From Clostridiaceae bacterium (lineage in GTDB: Bacteria; Bacillota; Clostridia; Oscillospirales; Acutalibacteraceae), in assembly GCA_016292785.1 (NCBI GenBank), contig JAEDFL010000006.1, positions 1 through 64,000 on the forward strand: a DNA stretch of 64,000 nucleotides, given 5' to 3'. The notes below the pieces were generated by a model that was not told where the DNA came from, searched no databases, and saw only the letters and a program-made list of their open reading frames with translations. Below, in pieces: positions 9,228 to 16,800 of the stretch (within the stretch, counting starts at the first letter, position 1; each line of letters opens with the position of its first letter). A program made the translations under genes and the position numbers.

Positions 9228-9803
9228 ATGAAAATTATAAAAGCTTTCTTTGTGATGCTGCACATTCAGCTTGCAATTCAGTATGCGATTGTGCCGCTTA
9301 CACTGTTTGATTCCGAGCTGTTGTTCAATTCAAAAATATTGTCAACATTATATTTTGTATCGCTTATTCTCTTTTTTATAGCGACGCAGGTTGTCGGCTG
9401 GATTGCCGCCGTTACTGCGATAAAAATGTATCTCAATTCGGAGACCGAAAATCTGGACAATTCATGGAAATTGCTGAAGTTAAAAACCGTTCCGTTTTAT
9501 ATTCTGAATTTCATTTACTGCATCGGCTACTGCTTTGTTTTGATCGGTGCAAGCCGTGGAATGATTTGGTTTGTCATAATTCCTATGCTTATCCCGATCT
9601 GGTACACCTGCGCTTTCATAATTCAAAGCGGATTTTTCGGCACGGCAAGCGTTGCCGTCCTGAGAAAGAGATTCGGAAATAACATCTCTGTCATCAATTA
9701 TCTTTTGCAGTTTATTCCCGTGCTTGATGTTATCGACACAATAGCGCTCAGGCATAAGGTCAAAAAACTTCAGGCAAATTTTACCGAAGAAAACATTCCA
9801 TAA
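9228..9803 (+). CDS. Small polytopic membrane protein, function unknown
   Basis: This 191-aa protein has about four hydrophobic segments (near residues 5-25, 38-62, 88-108 and 112-135) and a basic C-terminal tail. No family is recognised. It starts 18 bp after tyrS with a good Shine-Dalgarno (AAAGGGGAAAATGAA). No terminator is seen between the two, so it probably rides on the tyrS transcript. It could be a DUF-type inner-membrane protein, but the sequence gives no catalytic clue. Confidence 0.75.
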   Translation: MKIIKAFFVMLHIQLAIQYAIVPLTLFDSELLFNSKILSTLYFVSLILFFIATQVVGWIAAVTAIKMYLNSETENLDNSWKLLKLKTVPFYILNFIYCIGYCFVLIGASRGMIWFVIIPMLIPIWYTCAFIIQSGFFGTASVAVLRKRFGNNISVINYLLQFIPVLDVIDTIALRHKVKKLQANFTEENIP

Positions 9804-9935
9804 CCAAAGCCTTTCAATTTAATTATCGTTTCTCCGCTTATTGCGACAGATTCATTTTCTCACTTTTATTACAAGCCCTTGTTAAAATCAACAGTTTTTA
9901 TACTGCGTCGGTTAGTTTATTCTAACTGATAAAAG
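9804..9935. other. Intergenic stretch upstream of iscS
   Basis: No gene is seen. A small GTTAG-tttatt-CTAAC hairpin lies at 9911-9926, directly before the iscS promoter. Otherwise the sequence is AT-rich. Confidence 0.5.
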
Positions 9936-9964
9936 TTGAAATAATTATTTAATTATAGTATAAT
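9936..9964 (+). promoter_or_regulatory. Promoter of iscS-iscU-mnmA flanked by an inverted repeat
   Basis: TTGAAA (9936-9941), 17-bp spacer and TATAAT (9959-9964). The octamer CTGATAAA (9926-9933) and its exact complement TTTATCAG (9964-9971) bracket the promoter, and a related ATTATCAG follows downstream. They could bind a regulator, but none is identified. Confidence 0.75.
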
Positions 9965-10058
9965 TTATCAGAATGGTTAAAATACCATTATCAGGATTTA
10001 GTCATTGCTTTCAACTTTGTTTAAATCCAAGAAAACAAAAAGAAAGTCAGGCGATTTT

Positions 10059-11252
10059 ATGAAAACTGTTTATGCAGACAATGCTGCAACAACAGCTCTC
10101 TGCCCTGAAGCACTTGACGCAATGGTGGATTGTTTAAAGAACAACTACGGCAACGCTTCAAGTCTGCACCATATGGGACAGGAGGCTGCCGCCGCAGTAT
10201 TGCAGGCAAGGCGTGACATTGCCGACGCTATCGGCGCAGAGGTCAGCGAGATCTACTTCACCTCGGGCGGCACCGAAGCGGATAACTGGGCGATCACGAA
10301 TGCCGCAAAGCTCGGCGAAAAGAAAGGCAAAAAGCACATCATTTCAACGACATTTGAACACCATGCGGTGCTCCACACTCTTATGAAGCTCGAAAAAGAG
10401 GGCTTTGAGGTGACCTACCTTGATGTTCACGAGGACGGATATGTCCGCCTTGACGAGTTCAAAAAAGCTCTCAGGGACGACACCTGTCTTGTCACGATAA
10501 TGTATGCCAACAACGAGATCGGCACAGTTCAGCCGATTTCCGAGATCGGTGCGATCTGTAAGGAAAAAGGCGTTTATTTCCACACCGACGCTGTTCAGGC
10601 GGTCGGTCATCTTCCGATCAACGTCAAGGAACAGAACATTGATATGCTCTCGTTCTCATCACATAAATTTCACGGTCCGAAAGGCATCGGCGCTCTCTAC
10701 TGCCGCAAGGGTATTCCCCTTATGACCTTTATGCAGGGCGGCGCTCAGGAGAGAAACAAGCGTCCCGGAACGACCAACACCCCTGCCATCGTCGCAACGG
10801 CGGCGGCTCTCAAAAAGAGCTGTGAGGATATGGACAAGAACATTGCCTATGTCAGCTCTCTCAGGGACAAGCTTATTGATACAATTCTTGAGGTGATACC
10901 CCGTTCAAGAGTGAACGGAGGCCGCTCTCCCCGTCTGCCCGGCAATGTCAGCTTCTGCTTTGAGGGCATTGAGGGAGAATCGCTCCTGCTTCACCTCGAC
11001 CTCAAGGGAATTTGCGGTTCATCAGGCTCTGCCTGCACCTCAGGCTCTCTTGATCCGAGCCACGTTCTTTTGGCTCTCGGTCTGCCGCACGAGATAGCGC
11101 ACGGCTCTCTCCGTCTTTCTCTGTGCGAGTACAACACCGAAGAAGAAATTGATTACATCATTGAGGAGCTTCCGAAGATCGTTTCGATGCTCCGTGATAT
11201 GTCCCCCGTTTGGGAGAGGATAATGAAAGGAGAAGAATACTATGCTGTATAG
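10059..11252 (+). CDS. iscS: Cysteine desulfurase (NifS/IscS family)
   Basis: This 397-aa PLP enzyme converts cysteine to alanine and passes persulfide sulfur to partners. The N-terminus (VYADNAATTALCPEAL) and TSGGTEADN are typical. The PLP lysine lies in SSHKFHGPKG near residue 203, and the catalytic-loop Cys in GSSGSACTSGSLDPSH near residue 325. ATG 10059 gives the family N-terminus; an in-frame ATG at 10005 would add an atypical basic extension. The 3' end overlaps iscU by 11 bp and mnmA follows, so its sulfur goes to Fe-S clusters and tRNA thiolation. No iscR is adjacent. Confidence 0.95.
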   Translation: MKTVYADNAATTALCPEALDAMVDCLKNNYGNASSLHHMGQEAAAAVLQARRDIADAIGAEVSEIYFTSGGTEADNWAITNAAKLGEKKGKKHIISTTFEHHAVLHTLMKLEKEGFEVTYLDVHEDGYVRLDEFKKALRDDTCLVTIMYANNEIGTVQPISEIGAICKEKGVYFHTDAVQAVGHLPINVKEQNIDMLSFSSHKFHGPKGIGALYCRKGIPLMTFMQGGAQERNKRPGTTNTPAIVATAAALKKSCEDMDKNIAYVSSLRDKLIDTILEVIPRSRVNGGRSPRLPGNVSFCFEGIEGESLLLHLDLKGICGSSGSACTSGSLDPSHVLLALGLPHEIAHGSLRLSLCEYNTEEEIDYIIEELPKIVSMLRDMSPVWERIMKGEEYYAV

Positions 11253-11691
11253 TGAAAAGGTAATGGATCACTTTCAGAATCCGAGAAACCTCGGCAAGAT
11301 GGATGACGCAGACGGCGTCGGCGAGGTCGGTAATGCGAAGTGCGGAGATATAATGAAAATGTACCTCAAAATTAAGGACGGTAAAATCGAGGACGTTAAG
11401 TTCAACACCTTCGGCTGTGCTTCAGCTATTGCAACAAGCTCGATCGCTACCGAAATGATAAAGGGACAGAAGATTGAGGACGCTCTCAAGCTCAGCAACA
11501 AAGCAGTTGTTGAAGCTCTTGACGGACTTCCGCCGGCAAAAATTCACTGCTCCGTTCTTGCGGAACAGGCTGTTAAGGCGGCTCTCAAGGACTATTATCA
11601 GAAAAACGGACTTGAGCTTGATCCTGCTGTTTTCGGCAGCGACTGCGGCAGTAACTGCGAAAGCTGCGAGGGCTGCGGACATGAGGGCTGA
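11242..11691 (+). CDS. iscU: Fe-S cluster scaffold IscU/NifU-N with Cys-rich tail
   Basis: This 149-aa scaffold protein holds nascent Fe-S clusters made with sulfur from IscS. All three ligand cysteines and the conserved Asp are visible: GNAKCGD near residue 35, FGCASAIA near 60 and KIHCSVLAEQA near 105. The C-terminus adds a tail with four cysteines (DCGSNCESCEGCG) beyond the usual IscU fold. It is translationally coupled to iscS by an 11-bp overlap, and mnmA starts 3 bp after its stop. Alternative name: NifU-like N-terminal-domain protein. Confidence 0.95.
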   Translation: MLYSEKVMDHFQNPRNLGKMDDADGVGEVGNAKCGDIMKMYLKIKDGKIEDVKFNTFGCASAIATSSIATEMIKGQKIEDALKLSNKAVVEALDGLPPAKIHCSVLAEQAVKAALKDYYQKNGLELDPAVFGSDCGSNCESCEGCGHEG

Positions 11692-11694
11692 GCC

Positions 11695-12765
11695 ATGAAA
11701 AAGGCTATGATCGCCATGAGCGGCGGAGTTGACAGCTCCGTCGCTGCTTACTTAATCACTCAACAGGGCTATGAAGCGATCGGCGTGACGATGAAGCTCT
11801 ACAACAACGAGGACATCGGCGAAAAAAAAGAAAAGACCTGCTGTTCACTCGATGATGTCGAGGACGCAAGGAGCGTTGCGAACAGGCTGGGTATCCCCTA
11901 CTATGTTTTCAACTATACCGATAATTTCAAATTGCAGGTAATCGAACGCTTTGTTGAGGCATACCGCAGCGGCAGAACACCCAATCCGTGTATAGACTGC
12001 AACAGGTACATCAAGTTTGACCAGCTTATGCACAGAGCAAGAGAGCTTCAGTTTGATTATGTTGTGACAGGTCATTATGCGATCAATGAATACGATGAGG
12101 AAAAAGGACGCTGGATTCTCCGAAAGGCGGCGGACGAAAGCAAGGATCAGAGCTATGTGCTGTATTCGCTGACTCAGGATCAGCTCAGCCGTATACTTTT
12201 CCCCCTCGGCAGAATGACAAAGCACGAGGCAAGGGAGATTGCCGAGGCTCAGGGCTTCGTCAATGCCGACAAGCACGACAGTCAGGACATCTGCTTTGTA
12301 CCGGACGGGGACTATGCCAATTTCATTGAAAAATGGTGCGGCTTTAAGTTCACGGAGGGTAACTTCGTTGACCGTGACGGCAATGTCATCGCCCGTCACA
12401 AGGGCATAATCAATTACACGATAGGTCAGCGCAAGGGACTCGGAATAGCCGCAAAAGCACCGTATTACGTTGTCCGCAAGGATCTTGCAAGGAATGAGGT
12501 CGTGCTCGGCTCAAACGACGATCTTTTTTCCGATCATCTTGAAGCAACCGATCTGAATTTTATTTCTATTGAGAAGCTGACCGAGCCGATGAAAGTCAAG
12601 GCAAAGGTCAGGTACAGACAGAAAGAAACCGACGCGGTCATAACACCGCTCGAAAGCGGAAACATCAGCGTCGATTTTGAAACACCGCAGAGGGCGATCG
12701 CACCCGGTCAGGCTGTTGTTTTCTACGACGGCGATATCGTGGTCGGCGGCGGCACGATAATTTAA
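11695..12765 (+). CDS. mnmA: tRNA-specific 2-thiouridylase MnmA
   Basis: This 356-aa enzyme makes 2-thiouridine at U34 of tRNAs for Lys, Glu and Gln, using persulfide sulfur from the IscS pathway. The PP-loop SGGVDSSVAAYL lies at residues 9-20. The two catalytic cysteines are in NPCIDCN (about residue 100) and DICFVPDGDY (about 199). GHYA and TIGQRKGLGI are also diagnostic. It is the last gene of the iscS operon. Confidence 0.97.
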   Translation: MKKAMIAMSGGVDSSVAAYLITQQGYEAIGVTMKLYNNEDIGEKKEKTCCSLDDVEDARSVANRLGIPYYVFNYTDNFKLQVIERFVEAYRSGRTPNPCIDCNRYIKFDQLMHRARELQFDYVVTGHYAINEYDEEKGRWILRKAADESKDQSYVLYSLTQDQLSRILFPLGRMTKHEAREIAEAQGFVNADKHDSQDICFVPDGDYANFIEKWCGFKFTEGNFVDRDGNVIARHKGIINYTIGQRKGLGIAAKAPYYVVRKDLARNEVVLGSNDDLFSDHLEATDLNFISIEKLTEPMKVKAKVRYRQKETDAVITPLESGNISVDFETPQRAIAPGQAVVFYDGDIVVGGGTII

Positions 12766-12823
12766 TTTTTGCATCAAGCCTCCCGTTTAAGCAATGTAAG
12801 TTAAAATTTGATGAAGTTTTTTC

Positions 12824-12873
12824 GCCTCCCCTTGTTGCAAGGGGAGGTGTCGCATTTATGCGACGGAGGGGAT
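12824..12873 (+). repeat. Palindromic interspersed repeat, copy L1
   Basis: The hairpin GCCTCCCCTTG-ttg-CAAGGGGAGG is followed by a second small hairpin (TCGCATTTATGCGA) and GGAGGGGATAA. The layout matches short interspersed repeats seen widely in Ruminococcaceae genomes. Confidence 0.7.
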
Positions 12874-12895
12874 AAATGCAGATGACAAGTTTTTA

Positions 12896-12983
12896 CAATC
12901 CCTCAGTCAGCTTCGCTGCCAGCGTCTCGCTGCGGCTCGGTCACTCCCGTGGCGACACTTCGCTACCTTTACACAAGGGAGCC
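12896..12983 (-). repeat. Palindromic interspersed repeat, copy R1 (longer form)
   Basis: Read on the minus strand it starts GGCTCCCTTGTGTAAAGG and ends CTGACTGAGGGATTG. It is in inverted orientation relative to L1 and carries an extra internal segment compared with R2. Confidence 0.7.
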
Positions 12984-13014
12984 GAAAAGTTTTATCAAAA
13001 CTTGAAATGATGTG

Positions 13015-13049
13015 GTCTAAAGTCTAAGGTCTAATATCTAAAGTCTATT
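13015..13049. repeat. Heptamer array, copy 1 (GTCTAAA type)
   Basis: Five consecutive seven-base units of the form RTCTAWN: gtctaaa, gtctaag, gtctaat, atctaaa, gtctatt. Confidence 0.8.
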
Positions 13050-13051
13050 AT

Positions 13052-13087
13052 CACCTCATCCGCCTCGTTCCTCGGCGCCTTCCCCAA
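13052..13087 (-). repeat. Partial interspersed repeat between the heptamer arrays
   Basis: On the minus strand it reads GGGGAAGGCGCCGAGGAACG then AGGCGGATGAGG. This resembles the right half of L2 (GGCGAGGAGGAACGACGAGACGG) and looks like a degenerate copy of the same family. Confidence 0.5.
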
Positions 13088-13110
13088 ATTAGACATTAGA
13101 TTTTAGACAT
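13088..13110. repeat. Heptamer array, copy 2 (reverse orientation)
   Basis: attagac-attagat-tttagac: three seven-base units, the complement orientation of array 1. Confidence 0.7.
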
Positions 13111-13141
13111 GGAAACCTTAAAGTTTGCAGAAACCATTTTA

Positions 13142-13197
13142 GCCTCCCCTTGTTGCAAGGGGAGGTGGCGAGGAGGAACGACGAGACGGAGGGGATA
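13142..13197 (+). repeat. Palindromic interspersed repeat, copy L2
   Basis: Same hairpin head as L1 (GCCTCCCCTTGTTGCAAGGG), followed by a GGCGAGGAGGAACG segment and ACGGAGGGGATAAG. Confidence 0.75.
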
Positions 13198-13204
13198 AGA
13201 GAAG

Positions 13205-13239
13205 ATAGACATTAGATTTTAGATATTAGATTTTAGACG
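13205..13239. repeat. Heptamer array, copy 3 (reverse orientation)
   Basis: tagacat-tagattt-tagatat-tagattt-tagacga: five seven-base units, complement orientation of arrays 1 and 4. Confidence 0.8.
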
Positions 13240-13296
13240 AGGAAATATATAGTTTATATAAATCATAAAAAATAACATAAGAAATAAATTTTTTGA

Positions 13297-13344
13297 CAAT
13301 CCCTCAGTCAGCTTCGCTGACAGCTCCCTTTACACAAGGGAGCC
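13297..13344 (-). repeat. Palindromic interspersed repeat, copy R2
   Basis: On the minus strand GGCTCCCTTGTGTAAAGGGAG is followed by a CAGCGAAGCTG hairpin and ACTGAGGGATTG. Inverted relative to L2. Confidence 0.75.
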
Positions 13345-13374
13345 AAAAGTTCCATCGAAATTTAAAACAATATC

Positions 13375-13409
13375 GTCTACAATCTAATATCTAACGTCTA
13401 AAGTCTATT
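13375..13409. repeat. Heptamer array, copy 4 (forward orientation)
   Basis: gtctaca-atctaat-atctaac-gtctaaa-gtctatt: same orientation and length as array 1, at the same position relative to an R element. Confidence 0.8.
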
Positions 13410-13699
13410 TCGGGGAAGAAAAAACTTTATTATTTCACTTTCTTTGAAAATAACGGTTGTTTTTTATTCCGGTCTGCGTTATAATTAAAAAGGCTAATAT
13501 AGAATAATATGGGTTTTTGCGGACACAGATAACTGTCACATCATTTTGGTATTCATAATATTTAATATTTATTCAGTTTTTTATTCATTATTTTGAATTT
13601 ATCGGATTGTTATGCAGCTATATAGCAAAAGTCCTATTTTATTGCGGTTTTTAATATAAATATTTGTCACAAAGGCGACGAATATTTTCTGTATTGTCC

Positions 13700-13733
13700 T
13701 TGACATATAATGTATATTTATGTATAATTATAC
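13700..13733 (+). promoter_or_regulatory. argC promoter with palindromic operator over the -10
   Basis: Perfect consensus TTGACA (13700-13705), 17-bp spacer and TATAAT (13723-13728). GTATAATTATAC at 13722-13733 is an exact 12-bp palindrome covering the -10. With flanks it resembles an ARG box (TGAAT-WWWW-ATTCA type), so ArgR/AhrC repression by arginine is likely but inferred. Confidence 0.8.
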
Positions 13734-13761
13734 CCTATTAACGAATATAGAGGTTTACACT

Positions 13762-14691
13762 ATGAAAAAGGTTTTTATTGACGGCAAGGCCGGCACAACA
13801 GGACTGAGAATATATGAAAGACTTTCCGAAAGAACGGATATAGAGCTTATGCTCCTGCCCGAGGAAAAGCGTAAGGATATTGAGGCTCGCCGTGAGATGC
13901 TCAACACCTGCGACATCGCCTTTCTCTGCCTGCCCGATGCGGCGGCGATAGAAGCCGTCGGACTTATCGAAAACGAAAAAGTCAGGGTACTCGACACCTC
14001 AACGGCTCACAGAACCGATCCCGGCTGGGCATACGGTTTCCCCGAGCTGTCCGAGGCTCACCGTGAAAAAATAAAAAATTCAAACAGGATCGCTGTTCCC
14101 GGCTGTCACGCAAGCGGTTTCATCTCCCTTGTCTATCCTCTGATTGAGGCCGGTGCGATATCCAAGGATACGCTTCTTACCTGTCATTCGCTGACCGGTT
14201 ACAGCGGCGGCGGTAAAAAGATGATCGCCGAATACGAAGCTCCTGAGCCGGACGTCGCTCTCGCTTCACCGAGGCAGTATGGTTTGACGCAAAATCATAA
14301 GCACTTAAAGGAAATGAAAGCGATCACGGGAATAAATTCGTTCCCTGCTTTCTGCCCGATAGTTGCCGACTATTACAGCGGTATGCTTGTAACCGTTCCT
14401 CTTTTCAAGGAACAGCTCAACGGCGTGACGTTGCAGGATATTAAAGAAATCTATTCAAAAAAATACGCTTCCGATATGGTCAGCTTCAAGGACGAAATTG
14501 GCGAGGACGGATTTATATGCTCGAACAAGCTCTCCTTTAACGATTCAATGGAGATTTTCGTTCAGGGCAACGAGGACAGAATACTTCTTATGTCACGCTA
14601 CGACAATCTCGGAAAAGGCGCATCGGGAGCGGCAATACAAAATATGAACATTCTTCTCGGAACAGACGAAAAAACAGGACTCGAGGTATAA
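13762..14691 (+). CDS. argC: N-acetyl-gamma-glutamyl-phosphate reductase (type 2)
   Basis: This 309-aa NADPH-dependent enzyme performs the third step of arginine biosynthesis. It is the short AGPR type 2 form, with VFIDGKAGTTGLRIYERL at the N-terminus and the catalytic Cys in VPGCHASGF near residue 114. ATG 13762 has AGAGG seven bases upstream; an earlier in-frame ATG at 13720 lies inside the promoter and is rejected. First gene of argC-J-B-D. No argF, argG or argH is present in the window. Confidence 0.96.
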   Translation: MKKVFIDGKAGTTGLRIYERLSERTDIELMLLPEEKRKDIEARREMLNTCDIAFLCLPDAAAIEAVGLIENEKVRVLDTSTAHRTDPGWAYGFPELSEAHREKIKNSNRIAVPGCHASGFISLVYPLIEAGAISKDTLLTCHSLTGYSGGGKKMIAEYEAPEPDVALASPRQYGLTQNHKHLKEMKAITGINSFPAFCPIVADYYSGMLVTVPLFKEQLNGVTLQDIKEIYSKKYASDMVSFKDEIGEDGFICSNKLSFNDSMEIFVQGNEDRILLMSRYDNLGKGASGAAIQNMNILLGTDEKTGLEV

Positions 14692-14695
14692 AATA

Positions 14696-15910
14696 ATGAA
14701 AGAAATTCAGGGCGGCATCTGCGCCGCAAAGGGCTTCAAAGCCAACGGAATCCACTGCGGAATAAGGAAAAACAAGTCAAAGCGTGACCTCTCGCTTATT
14801 GTCAGCGACGTCAGGGCGACTGCGGCGGCGGTATACACAACAAACCTTGTAAAGGGTGCGCCGATCCTTGTCAATCAGAAGCACCTTGCGGACGGTTATG
14901 CTCAGGCTATCATCTGCAACAGCGGTATTGCAAACACCTGCAACGCCAACGGTGTTGAAATGGCTGAGGAAATGGGCAAGCTCGTTGAGAAAGCAACGGG
15001 AGTCAAGAGCGACGATGTTGTTATCGCTTCAACGGGCGTTATCGGTATGCCCCTCAATGTTACTCCGATTGCCAACGGTATGGACGAGCTTGTTGCAGGT
15101 CTCGGCTATGACAACAACTCTCTTGCCGCAGAGGGCATAATGACGACCGACACAAAGAAAAAGGAAACCGCCGTCAGCTTTGAAATTGACGGTGTTGAAT
15201 GCAGAATAGGCGGTATGGCAAAGGGAAGCGGAATGATCCACCCCAATATGGCGACAATGCTTGTATTCGTCACCTCCGACGTTGCCATCACAAGCGAAAT
15301 GCTTCAGAAAGCTGTCAGCGACGATGTCAAGACATCTTTCAATATGATAAGCGTTGACGGTGACACTTCTACAAACGATACCTTTGCCGTCCTTGCCAAC
15401 GGAATGGCAGGCAATAAGCTCATCGACTCCGAGGGCGAGGCATATGACGCTTTCTGCGAGGCTCTGCACAAGGTCAGCGTTGACCTTTCCAGAAAAATTG
15501 CAGGCGACGGCGAGGGCGCAACGAAGCTGCTTGAATGTAAGGTCACGGGAGGAAAGACGGACGAGATCGCCAAAAAAGTTGCAAAATCCGTTATCTGCTC
15601 CTCTCTTACCAAGGCGGCAATGTTCGGTGCGGACGCAAACTGGGGACGTGTGCTTTGTGCGATCGGTTACAGCGGAGCCGATGTTGACATTGAAAAAATC
15701 AACGTCAGCTTTAAATCGGCAAAGGGTACTATCGAGGTTTGCCGCAACGGCGCAGGCGTTGATTTCTCCGAAGAAAAAGCAAAGGAAATTCTGCTTGAAA
15801 ACGAGATTGACATTCTTGTTGACCTCAACGACGGCGACTTCGACGCAACGGCATGGGGCTGTGACCTCACATATGAATATGTCAAGATCAACGGCGATTA
15901 CAGAACCTGA
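14696..15910 (+). CDS. argJ: Bifunctional ornithine acetyltransferase / N-acetylglutamate synthase
   Basis: This 404-aa enzyme recycles the acetyl group from N-acetylornithine to glutamate. The autoproteolysis site that makes alpha and beta chains is visible in GSGMIHPNMATMLVFVTSD near residue 185, with cleavage expected before the Thr of MATML. C-terminal WGCDLTYEYVKING is the family end. It starts 4 bp after the argC stop. Whether it also performs the acetyl-CoA-dependent synthase reaction cannot be read from the sequence, though no argA-type gene is nearby. Confidence 0.96.
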   Translation: MKEIQGGICAAKGFKANGIHCGIRKNKSKRDLSLIVSDVRATAAAVYTTNLVKGAPILVNQKHLADGYAQAIICNSGIANTCNANGVEMAEEMGKLVEKATGVKSDDVVIASTGVIGMPLNVTPIANGMDELVAGLGYDNNSLAAEGIMTTDTKKKETAVSFEIDGVECRIGGMAKGSGMIHPNMATMLVFVTSDVAITSEMLQKAVSDDVKTSFNMISVDGDTSTNDTFAVLANGMAGNKLIDSEGEAYDAFCEALHKVSVDLSRKIAGDGEGATKLLECKVTGGKTDEIAKKVAKSVICSSLTKAAMFGADANWGRVLCAIGYSGADVDIEKINVSFKSAKGTIEVCRNGAGVDFSEEKAKEILLENEIDILVDLNDGDFDATAWGCDLTYEYVKINGDYRT

Positions 15911-15921
15911 GGTGAAATATA

Positions 15922-16785
15922 ATGAATATTTCTATGGACGAGAGAGCCGGCATACTTACCCGTGCTCTCCCCTACATTCAAAAATATAACGGAAAAATCC
16001 TTGTCGTGAAATACGGCGGAAATGCCATGATAAGCGAAGAACTCAAGGATTCGGTTATGAGCGACATTATCCTGCTTTCCACAATCGGTATCAAGGTCGT
16101 GCTTGTTCACGGCGGCGGTCCCGAGATTACGGGAATGTTAAATAAAATCGGCAAGAAGAGCGAATTTGTCAACGGTCTGCGCGTCACAGATAAGGAAACA
16201 GCGGATGTTGTTCAGATGGTGCTTGCAGGCAAGATCAACAAAAGTCTTGTCAACCTGCTCTGCTCAAAGGGCGGCAAGGCGATCGGTCTGAGCGGCTCGG
16301 ACGGCGGAATGATTAAGGCAAAGCCGAAGTCAAAAGAGCTTGGATTTGTCGGAGAAATAACCGATATCAACGTTCAGCCTATACTCGACGTGTTGGAAAT
16401 GGGTTACATTCCCGTTGTTTCGACCGTAGGCTTCGACTCCGACGGCAACACCTACAATATCAACGCCGACACGGTTGCGGCAGGAATTGCAGGCAAGCTC
16501 AAGGCAGAAAGCCTTATCTCCATGACGGATATCGCAGGAATACTGAAAGACAAGGACGATCCCTCAACCCTTATTTCAAAGATCTATGTCGAGGATGCGG
16601 CAAAGCTGATGGACGAGGGAATAATACAGGGCGGAATGATACCGAAGGTTCAGTGCTGTGTTGACGCAATCAACCTCGGTGTGCGAAAGGTTTTCGTCAT
16701 TGACGGAAGAATCCCTCACTCGATAATTATTGAAGTGCTTACCGACGAGGGTATCGGTACAATGTTCGTTAAAAACGATAAATAA
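15922..16785 (+). CDS. argB: Acetylglutamate kinase
   Basis: This 287-aa amino acid kinase phosphorylates N-acetylglutamate. LVVKYGGNAM near residue 27 and VLVHGGGPEITGML near 60 bind ATP and substrate. The C-terminus has GGMIPKVQCCVDA and the DEGIGTMF motif. A Shine-Dalgarno GAGGTG precedes ATG 15922. N-terminal length fits the family; arginine feedback control is possible but not proven from sequence. Confidence 0.96.
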   Translation: MNISMDERAGILTRALPYIQKYNGKILVVKYGGNAMISEELKDSVMSDIILLSTIGIKVVLVHGGGPEITGMLNKIGKKSEFVNGLRVTDKETADVVQMVLAGKINKSLVNLLCSKGGKAIGLSGSDGGMIKAKPKSKELGFVGEITDINVQPILDVLEMGYIPVVSTVGFDSDGNTYNINADTVAAGIAGKLKAESLISMTDIAGILKDKDDPSTLISKIYVEDAAKLMDEGIIQGGMIPKVQCCVDAINLGVRKVFVIDGRIPHSIIIEVLTDEGIGTMFVKNDK

Positions 16786-16800
16786 TCTCGGAGGCTTAAA

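Larger units (their letters stand above)
12766..13699. other. Gene-free intergenic island between mnmA and argC
   Basis: About 930 bp without a supportable gene. 12824-13409 holds nested palindromic repeat elements and heptamer arrays, listed separately. 13420-13699 is AT-rich and carries the argC upstream region, including three TATTCA half-sites at 13550, 13570 and 13582. No terminator with a T-tract is evident for mnmA, but the first repeat hairpin could stall transcription. Confidence 0.7.

Noticed and set aside
9965..10058. N-terminal extension of iscS from 10005
   Set aside because: The added basic segment is absent in the family, and the start at 10059 gives the canonical N-terminus.
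13375..13409. CRISPR array
   Set aside because: The heptamer arrays have no spacers, the unit is only seven bases, and no cas genes are nearby.
12766..13760. Transposon or IS element
   Set aside because: No transposase frame; the repeats are short palindromic units and heptamers without terminal inverted repeats bounding a gene.
13720..13761. Upstream in-frame ATG for argC
   Set aside because: It overlaps the -10 box and would precede the transcription start; ATG 13762 has the ribosome site.
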